Assembly (NCBI GenBank): GCA_949451265.1
Contig: CASTQR010000060.1
Location: 1 to 8,473 of the forward strand
Reading direction: 5' to 3'
From: an uncultured Eubacteriales bacterium
GTDB lineage: Bacteria > Bacillota_A > Clostridia > Oscillospirales > Oscillospiraceae
DNA length: 8,473 bases
The translations under genes and the position numbers were made by a program. Positions 1 to 4,279 of this stretch are shown here, one piece after another (the stretch's first letter is position 1; every line of letters begins with the position of its first letter). The notes beneath the pieces are model-generated. The model made no database searches and was not told the DNA's origin. It was given only the letters and a program-made list of their open reading frames with translations.

Positions 1-258
1 CTCGGGGGCGGCGTCGGGGAATTTCACGTAGACGCCGTTCACCATCACGCCGATCTGGCCGGGCACGCCGCCCAGGGCGGTTTTGATCTCATCCACGTAC
101 GCCTGCTCCACTGTGTACCAGTCGAAGTCCCCGTCCAGGATGCCGCTGATGGGGATGATATCCTCCGGGGCGGCGTCCGGGGCCGGGGCCGCCAGGGCCG
201 GGGCCGCCAGGGTCAGGGCCAGCACCAGGGCCAGCAGGGATGCCAACAGTTTTTTCAT
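1..258 (-). CDS. Secreted stalk-domain (copper amine oxidase N-like) protein, N-terminal part
   Basis: Eighty-six codons are visible; the gene continues past the left edge. The ATG at 256-258 has a strong site AAAAGGAGG at 267-275, 8 bases upstream. Residues 1-24 form a classic signal peptide: MKK, then a Leu/Ala-rich hydrophobic core, then Ala-X-Ala cleavage options around residues 20-25, so the protein is exported. The mature part is acidic (DAAPEDIIP) and enters a segment reading GQIGVMVNGVYVKFPDAAPE at the edge. That pattern (I.V.VNG..V.F.DA.P) is how copper-amine-oxidase-like N-terminal 'stalk' domains of Firmicutes begin; they normally continue with a conserved NGRTMVP segment that lies outside this window. 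The function of these proteins is mostly unknown; they are thought to be cell-envelope proteins. The signal peptide is strong evidence, the stalk domain is a pattern-based call. The gene is separated from the upstream topoisomerase gene by a palindromic repeat, and I see no convincing promoter. Confidence 0.8.
   Translation of the reverse strand, partial: MKKLLASLLALVLALTLAAPALAAPAPDAAPEDIIPISGILDGDFDWYTVEQAYVDEIKTALGGVPGQIGVMVNGVYVKFPDAAPE
182..211. repeat. Perfect 15-bp tandem duplication in the signal peptide
   Basis: GCCGGGGCCGCCAGG occurs twice back to back (182-196 and 197-211). On the minus strand it encodes Leu-Ala-Ala-Pro-Ala twice, exactly five codons per unit, so the frame is kept. 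It duplicates the end of the signal peptide and offers two or more alternative Ala-X-Ala cleavage sites. A slippage origin is likely, and unit number may vary between strains. Confidence 0.75.
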
Positions 259-301
259 TTTGGGTTCCTCCTTTTCTAAGTTGGGTGGGTGCTTATTGTT
301 A

Positions 302-317
302 CGCCGTCTCCACGGCG
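302..317. repeat. Short perfect hairpin upstream of the stalk gene
   Basis: CGCCGT (302-307) and ACGGCG (312-317) form a perfect 6-bp stem with a 4-base loop. In the minus-strand transcript the loop is GGAG. It is followed by TAACAATAAG and not by a T-run, so it is not a canonical terminator. It may be an mRNA structure in the stalk gene leader or the outer part of the neighbouring repeat element. Confidence 0.4.
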
Positions 318-329
318 CGGGGAACGGTA

Positions 330-438
330 AGCCTTCCCCCCTGGAAGGGGGCGGTGTGCTGGTGGCACACGTCACCGCACGACCGAGCCGAAGGCGAGAC
401 AGGCGGCACGGCGAAGCCGTGACGGATGAGGGTGCGGC
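330..438. repeat. Interspersed palindromic repeat element (MITE/REP-like)
   Basis: This non-coding stretch is a string of nested short palindromes. CCTTCC/GGAAGG near 332-346 overlaps a C6/G5 pair. GTGTGC/GCACAC lies at about 354-370 with a 5-base loop. CACGGC (407-412) and GCCGTG (416-421) form a perfect stem with a GAA loop. CCGCAC (375-380) pairs with GTGCGG (432-437) and brackets the right half. The layout CTTCCCCC...GGGGG, GCCGAAGGCGAG, CACGGCGAAGCCGTG, GGATGAGGG matches my memory of short repeats scattered through genomes of gut Oscillospiraceae, usually between genes. It ends 5 bases before the topoisomerase stop codon, so it forms the 3' end of that transcript and may stabilise or terminate it, although no T-run is present. 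The palindromes are directly visible; membership of a repeat family needs a genome-wide copy count. Confidence 0.65.
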
Positions 439-442
439 GAGG

Positions 443-2431
443 TCAGGAGATATCCGCCAGCTCCAGGTACTGGTAGCCCGTCTCCGCGATGTGGTCCTTC
501 CGGCCCTGGAGGTCATTGCCCAGGAACATCTCGAACACCTGGGCGGTGCGCTCCACGTCCTCCGGCATCACCTTGATGAGCCTTCTGGTGTCCGGGGACA
601 TGGTGGTCAGCCACATCATGTCCGGCTCGTTCTCGCCTAAACCCTTGGAGCGCTGCACATCGAACTTCTTCCCCGCCAGGGAGGCCGCGATGTCGTTGCG
701 CTCCTTGTCGGAGTAGGCGAACCAGGTTTTCTCCTTGCAGGTGATCTCGTACAGGGGGGACTCGGCGATATAGACGTACCCCTCCTGGATCAGGGTGGGG
801 GTGAGGCGGTACAGCATGGCCAGCAGGAGGGTGCGGATCTGGAAGCCGTCCTCGTCGCCATCGGTGCAGATGACGATCTTGTTCCAGCGCAGGTTGTTCA
901 GGTCAAAGGCGTTCAGGTCCTTGTTGTTCTTGGACTGGACCTCCACCCCGCAGCCGATGACCTTCATCAGGTCGGTGATGATCTCGCTCTTGAAAATGCG
1001 GGGGTAATCTGCTTTCAGGCAGTTGAGGATTTTGCCCCGGATAGGCATGATGCCTTGGAACTCCGCGTCCCGGCCCAGCTTCACGCTGCCCAGGGCGGAG
1101 TCGCCCTCCACGATGTAGAGCTCCCGGCGGTCCACGTCCTTTGTGCGGCAGTCCACGAACTTCTGCACCCGGTTGGAGATGTCCACCGAGCCGGACAGCT
1201 TCTTCTTGATGCCCAGGCGGGTCTTTTCCGCCGTCTCCCGGGAGCGCTTGTTCACCAGCACCTGGCCGGCGATCTTCTCCGCGTCCATGGGGTTCTCGAT
1301 GAAGTAGACCTCCAGCTGGGAGCGCAAAAACTCCGTCATGGCCTCCTGGACGAAGCGGTTGGTGATGGATTTTTTCGTCTGGTTCTCGTAGCTGGTCTGG
1401 GTGGAGAAGTTGCTGGACACCAGCACCAGGGCGTCCTGGATGTCGTTGAAGGTGATCTTGGCCTCGTTCTTCTGGTACTTGCCGTTCTGCTTCAGCCAGC
1501 CGTCGATGGCGGACACGAAGGCCAGCCGCATGGCCCTTTCCGGCGAGCCGCCGTGCTCCAGCCAGGAGGAGTTGTGGTAGTGCTCCACCTTCTGCACCCG
1601 GTTGGAGAAGCAGAAGGAGACGGACAGCTTCACCTTGTAGTCGGACTTGTCGTCCCGGTCCTTGCCCTTCCGCTCCGCCTGCCAGAACACCGGGGCGGTG
1701 AGGGGGTCGTCCCCCGCCAGCTCGGTGACGTAGTCCAGCAGGCCGTTGTCATAGCGGAAGTCGGTGGTCTCGAACCTGCCGCCCGTTTGATTGCGGAAGC
1801 GGAAGGTCACCCCGGCGTTCACCACCGCCTGCCGCTTCATCACGTCGGTGTAGTAGTCCAGCGGTATGTCGATATCGGTGAACACGTCCAGGTCGGGCTT
1901 CCAGCGGAATTTGGAGCCGGTTTTCTTCCGGTCGGCGGGCTCCTTCCCCATCTCGCCCACGATCTCGCCCTTCTCGAAGTGGAGGGTGTACTTGAAGCCG
2001 TCCCGGTAGATCACGGCGTCGAAGTACTCGCTGGCGTACTGGGTGGCGCAGGAGCCCAGGCCGTTGAGCCCCAGGGAGTACTCGTAATTATCCCCGGCCC
2101 CGTCCTTGTACTTGCCGCCGGCGTACAGCTCGCAGAACACCAGCTCCCAGTTGTAGCGGCCCTCCGCCTCGTTCCAGTCCACCGGGCAGCCCCGGCCGAA
2201 GTCCTCCACCTCGATGGACTTGTCCTCGTACCGGGTGACGGTGATCAGGTCGCCGTGGCCCTCCCTGGCCTCGTCGATGGCGTTGGAGAGGATTTCAAAG
2301 ACGGCGTGTTCACAGCCCTCCAGCCCGTCGGAGCCGAAGATGACGCCGGGGCGCTTGCGCACCCGGTCGGCCCCCTTGAGGGCGGAGATGGAGTCGTTGC
2401 CGTACTGCTGTTTTGGTGTGGATTTTGCCAT
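443..2431 (-). CDS. Type II DNA topoisomerase subunit B (divergent GyrB/ParE family)
   Basis: This 662-residue protein is the ATPase and TOPRIM subunit of a type II topoisomerase, which with an A subunit passes one DNA duplex through another. The N-terminal GHKL ATPase has E46 and N50 in EILSNAIDEA, D77 in the DFGRG motif, a GLNGLGS lid motif (usual GyrB: GLHGVG), and the QTK loop (QTKKSITN) that contacts ATP from the transducer domain. The TOPRIM part has EGDSA at 442-446 and the metal site D524-G-D526-E-D528-G, followed by IRTLLLAMLYR and the C-terminal RSKGLGENEPDMMW. It lacks the large insert of E. coli GyrB, and many consensus residues differ, so it is a divergent branch; gyrase or topo IV cannot be decided from this chain. 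An A-subunit gene usually follows directly, but here a repeat and a secreted-protein gene follow. The start has a modest site AGGCAGGTG at 2437-2445 and its own good promoter. Confidence 0.93.
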   Translation of the reverse strand: MAKSTPKQQYGNDSISALKGADRVRKRPGVIFGSDGLEGCEHAVFEILSNAIDEAREGHGDLITVTRYEDKSIEVEDFGRGCPVDWNEAEGRYNWELVFCELYAGGKYKDGAGDNYEYSLGLNGLGSCATQYASEYFDAVIYRDGFKYTLHFEKGEIVGEMGKEPADRKKTGSKFRWKPDLDVFTDIDIPLDYYTDVMKRQAVVNAGVTFRFRNQTGGRFETTDFRYDNGLLDYVTELAGDDPLTAPVFWQAERKGKDRDDKSDYKVKLSVSFCFSNRVQKVEHYHNSSWLEHGGSPERAMRLAFVSAIDGWLKQNGKYQKNEAKITFNDIQDALVLVSSNFSTQTSYENQTKKSITNRFVQEAMTEFLRSQLEVYFIENPMDAEKIAGQVLVNKRSRETAEKTRLGIKKKLSGSVDISNRVQKFVDCRTKDVDRRELYIVEGDSALGSVKLGRDAEFQGIMPIRGKILNCLKADYPRIFKSEIITDLMKVIGCGVEVQSKNNKDLNAFDLNNLRWNKIVICTDGDEDGFQIRTLLLAMLYRLTPTLIQEGYVYIAESPLYEITCKEKTWFAYSDKERNDIAASLAGKKFDVQRSKGLGENEPDMMWLTTMSPDTRRLIKVMPEDVERTAQVFEMFLGNDLQGRKDHIAETGYQYLELADIS

Positions 2432-2459
2432 GTCTGCACCTGCCTAAACCGTATTGTGG

Positions 2460-2505
2460 ACGCGCCCTGGGGGAAACGGGGGGAAGAAGGTCGAAGGGGG
2501 CGCGT
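2460..2505 (-). promoter_or_regulatory. Inverted repeat in the topoisomerase 5' leader
   Basis: ACGCGCCC (2460-2467) and GGGCGCGT (2498-2505) are perfect 8-base inverted arms with a 30-base loop. They lie inside the predicted leader of about 85 bases between the promoter and the topoisomerase start. In the RNA the loop is almost all pyrimidine (C-runs and UUC). The stem would leave the ribosome binding site at 2437-2445 free. It could be an mRNA-stabilising structure or a protein site; no known riboswitch is recognised. Confidence 0.4.
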
Positions 2506-2522
2506 GGAATCCCTAACAATAT

Positions 2523-2552
2523 AGTATACCGCAAAAGGGCGGGGGCAGTCAA
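2523..2552 (-). promoter_or_regulatory. Sigma-A-type promoter for the topoisomerase gene
   Basis: On the minus strand there is a -35 box TTGACT (2547-2552, one mismatch to TTGACA) and a -10 box TATACT (2523-2528, one mismatch to TATAAT), 18 bases apart. Transcription would begin near 2515-2517 after the AT-rich ATATTGTT, giving a leader of about 85 bases. The boxes stand out from a very GC-rich background, which supports the call. It lies downstream of the terminator at 2597-2643, so the topoisomerase gene appears to be an independent transcription unit. Confidence 0.8.
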
Positions 2553-2568
2553 GAGCCGGGGCCTTGAC
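2548..2568. promoter_or_regulatory. Inverted repeat over the -35 box (possible operator)
   Basis: GTCAAG (2548-2553) and CTTGAC (2563-2568) form a perfect inverted repeat with 9 bases between, and the inner bases GCC/GGC (2555-2557, 2560-2562) also pair. One arm is part of the -35 element of the topoisomerase promoter. A dimeric regulator bound here would block RNA polymerase. The symmetry is visible; the regulatory role is inference, and I do not recognise the half-site. Confidence 0.35.
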
Positions 2569-2576
2569 AAACGGCA

Positions 2577-2594
2577 CGCCCCGGCGCCGGGGCG
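2577..2594. repeat. 18-bp perfect palindrome
   Basis: CGCCCCGGCGCCGGGGCG reads the same on both strands, with no loop or mismatch. It sits between the T-run of the terminator at 2597-2643 and the promoter at 2523-2552, centred about 35 bases upstream of the -35 box. It could be a protein binding site, a cruciform-prone site, or part of a double terminator. All-G/C palindromes are partly expected by chance in this composition. Confidence 0.5.
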
Positions 2595-2596
2595 CG

Positions 2597-2643
2597 AAAA
2601 ACCGCCCGGCTTGGCAGGGGCGGCCCCTTGCCAAACCGGGCGG
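2597..2643 (-). terminator. Rho-independent terminator behind the mutase / AraC remnant
   Basis: Arms CCGCCCGG (2602-2609) and CCGGGCGG (2636-2643) pair. After one mismatch TTGGCA (2611-2616) pairs with TGCCAA (2629-2634), and GGGG (2617-2620) with CCCC (2624-2627), with one bulged base and a 3-base loop. This is about 18 bp of very stable stem. In the minus-strand direction it is followed at once by TTTTT (2597-2601), so it ends transcripts coming from the mutase gene. It begins only 7 bases after the stop codon of the AraC-like remnant, so it was probably the terminator of that lost gene. No T-run is present in the other direction. Confidence 0.88.
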
Positions 2644-2650
2644 GCTTCAT

Positions 2651-2743
2651 TCAGCGCCCGCAGTGGAGGTTCCGCCACTCCCCGGCGGACACCCCCTCCA
2701 ATTTTTTGAACACCCGGGAGAAATGGGCGGTGTCCTCCGCCTC
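2651..2743 (-). pseudogene. C-terminal remnant of an AraC-family transcription regulator
   Basis: About 30 codons in the +1 frame relative to the mutase gene end at a TGA (2651-2653). They read EAEDTAHF, FSRVFKKLEGVSAGEWR and a short tail NLHCGR. This fits the last helix-turn-helix of AraC/XylS proteins (consensus D..YFSR.FK...G.SP..YR/W): every consensus position and the spacing agree, except Ala for Pro after the Ser. Upstream of about 2743 the frame enters the end of the mutase gene and no longer resembles the family, and there is no start codon. So this is the 3' stump of a regulator of which about 90% is missing, followed at normal distance by its terminator. The regulator may once have controlled a sugar locus here. 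Too short for certainty, but the match is specific. Confidence 0.7.
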
Positions 2744-2753
2744 CCCTTTTGTG

Positions 2754-4187
2754 TCATTCCAAATTCCGGCTGTCCAGGCCCAGGAACCGCTCCATCCGGG
2801 CGGCGATCTCCCCGGCCCGCTCCGCCGTGTCCATCTCGCAGAACACCCGCAGCAGGGGCTCCGTGCCGGAGAACCGGGCCAGCACCCAGCCGCCCCCCTG
2901 GAAATAGACCTTGCAGCCGTCGGCGTAGCTCACCCTGTCCACTTCAAGGCCGAAGTCCGGGAGGAGCTTGTCCTCCATCAGCAGCTTGTTGATCCGGGCC
3001 TTCTCCTCCTGGGAGAAGCGGAAGCCCCGCTCCGCCATCTCGTAGGAGCCGTACCGGGCGGCGATCTGGGCGTACAGGGCGGACAGGGGCTGGCCCGTCA
3101 CGGCCATCATCTCCACCAGCAGGGCGGCGGCGTAGATGCCGTCCTTGCCCTGGATGTGGCCCCGCACGGTGAGCCCGCCGGAGCTCTCCCCGCCGATGAC
3201 CGCCCCGGTCTCCAGCATCTTGCCGGACACGTGCTTGAAGCCCACCGGCACCTCGTAGCAGGTCTCGCCAAACTCGTTGGCGATGGCGTCCAGCAGGTGG
3301 GTGGTGGCGATGTTGCGCACCGCCGCCCCGTGCCAGCCCTTGTGCCGCAGCAGGTAGTCGTACAGCAGCACTAAAATTTTGTTGGGGTGGAGGAACTCCC
3401 CCTGGTCGTCGATGACGCCTAAGCGGTCGGCGTCCCCGTCGGTGGCGATGCCGATGTCACAGCCGTTTTCCAGCACGAAGGACTGTAGGCCGATGAGCGT
3501 CTTGCTGTTGGGGGCGGGAAGGCGGCCTCCGAACAGGGCGTCCCGCCGCTCGTGGATCACGTCCACGTCACACCGGGCGGTGATGAGGATGGTGCTCAGG
3601 GCGGTCTTGGACACGCCGAACATGGGGTCCAGCACCACCTTCAGCCCACGGGAGCGGATGGCGTCCATGTTCACCGCCCGGATGATGGAGTCGATATAGG
3701 GGTTCATGGGGTCGATGAGCTCGATCCGCCCGGAGCGCAGGCCCTCCTCGTAGGGCACCGCCGGGATGTCCCCCTCCGGCAGGGCGGCGATGTACTCCTC
3801 AATGCTGCCGGTGACCGTCTCGTCCGCGTCCCTCCCCCCCTGGGTGAACACCTTCACCCCGTTGTAGAGGGCGGGGTTGTGGCTGGCGGTCACCGCCATG
3901 CCGTAGGACAGCTCGTAGTATTTGACCGCGAACATGATCAGGGGGGTGGGGGCCTCCCGCTCCACCACCAGGCAGCGCACCCCCGCCCCGGCCATCACCT
4001 CGGCGGCCCAGTGGGCGGCCTCTTTGGACAGGAAGCGCCGGTCGTAGCCGATGAGGAAGCCCCGGTGGGCCGCGCCCTCGTCCTGCATCTTCCGGGCCAG
4101 GGCATAGGTCAGCCGCTGGACGTTGGCCTTGGTGAAGCCGTCCCCGATGATGGCCCGCCAGCCGCCGGTTCCAAATTTTATACTCAT
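2754..4187 (-). CDS. Phosphoglucomutase/phosphomannomutase family protein
   Basis: This 477-residue alpha-D-phosphohexomutase interconverts a hexose 1-phosphate and 6-phosphate through a phosphoserine. All four family motifs are present: the phosphoserine loop VTASHNP with S102, the metal loop DGDADR (250-255), the sugar loop GGESSGG with E334, and the phosphate loop RFSGTEP (438-444). The opening FGTGGWRAIIGDGFT is typical of the bacterial phosphoglucomutase/phosphomannomutase group. GESSGG is nearer to the glucomutase GEESGG than to the mannomutase GEMSGH, suggesting glucose 1-phosphate, but GlcNAc 1-phosphate cannot be excluded. The ATG at 4185-4187 is chosen because AGAGGAGG (4196-4203) lies 8 bases upstream; an in-frame extension to a TTG overlapping the preceding gene has no such site. 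It lies 92 bases after the GH94 phosphorylase, whose sugar 1-phosphate product is the natural substrate, so the two are probably one operon. Confidence 0.92.
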   Translation of the reverse strand: MSIKFGTGGWRAIIGDGFTKANVQRLTYALARKMQDEGAAHRGFLIGYDRRFLSKEAAHWAAEVMAGAGVRCLVVEREAPTPLIMFAVKYYELSYGMAVTASHNPALYNGVKVFTQGGRDADETVTGSIEEYIAALPEGDIPAVPYEEGLRSGRIELIDPMNPYIDSIIRAVNMDAIRSRGLKVVLDPMFGVSKTALSTILITARCDVDVIHERRDALFGGRLPAPNSKTLIGLQSFVLENGCDIGIATDGDADRLGVIDDQGEFLHPNKILVLLYDYLLRHKGWHGAAVRNIATTHLLDAIANEFGETCYEVPVGFKHVSGKMLETGAVIGGESSGGLTVRGHIQGKDGIYAAALLVEMMAVTGQPLSALYAQIAARYGSYEMAERGFRFSQEEKARINKLLMEDKLLPDFGLEVDRVSYADGCKVYFQGGGWVLARFSGTEPLLRVFCEMDTAERAGEIAARMERFLGLDSRNLE

Positions 4188-4279
4188 GAATGATGCCTCC
4201 TCTGCGGGGCGCGACGACCTCGGCGCGCCGTTGACGATAGAATGGATCGCGGCGGGCCGGGTCGTCCCGCCCTGCACGA
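4188..4279 (-). other. Intergenic spacer between phosphorylase and mutase, with GC-rich hairpins
   Basis: The 92 bases carry two short GC hairpins, GGCGGG/CCCGCC (4251-4256, 4266-4271) and GGCGCG/CGCGCC (4206-4211, 4225-4230). Neither is followed by a T-run, and I see no promoter boxes, so read-through from the phosphorylase gene is expected. The hairpins could act as mRNA processing or stability elements that set the ratio of the two enzymes. Confidence 0.4.
4196..4203 (-). promoter_or_regulatory. Ribosome binding site that fixes the mutase start
   Basis: AGAGGAGG on the minus strand lies 8 bases before the ATG at 4185-4187. It selects this start over the TTG at 4281-4283, which would add 32 residues unlike the family (rich in Arg, Ala and Ser) and overlap the phosphorylase stop codon. 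Confidence 0.85.

Noticed and set aside
330..438. CRISPR array or tRNA/ncRNA gene
   Set aside because: The palindromes are different from one another with no regular repeat-spacer pattern, and there is no cloverleaf or known RNA motif.
1055..2524. 489-codon open frame on the plus strand
   Set aside because: It is the antisense shadow of the topoisomerase gene, made by high GC at codon position 3. Its composition (Val, Gly, Leu, His runs) fits no protein family and it has no ribosome binding site.
2564..2592. Plus-strand TTGACA as a -35 box
   Set aside because: The position 17 bases downstream is CCGGGG, so there is no -10 box, and no plus-strand gene follows.
2245..2678. Two minus-strand open frames (129 and 122 codons) crossing the promoter region
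   Set aside because: They overlap the topoisomerase start out of frame, run through the terminator and promoter, and have Pro/Arg-rich translations with no recognisable domain.
2651..2758. Programmed frameshift extending the mutase into the AraC-like frame
   Set aside because: The mutase already ends at the normal family C-terminus, no slippery site with a downstream structure is evident at the stop codon, and the tail belongs to an unrelated DNA-binding family.
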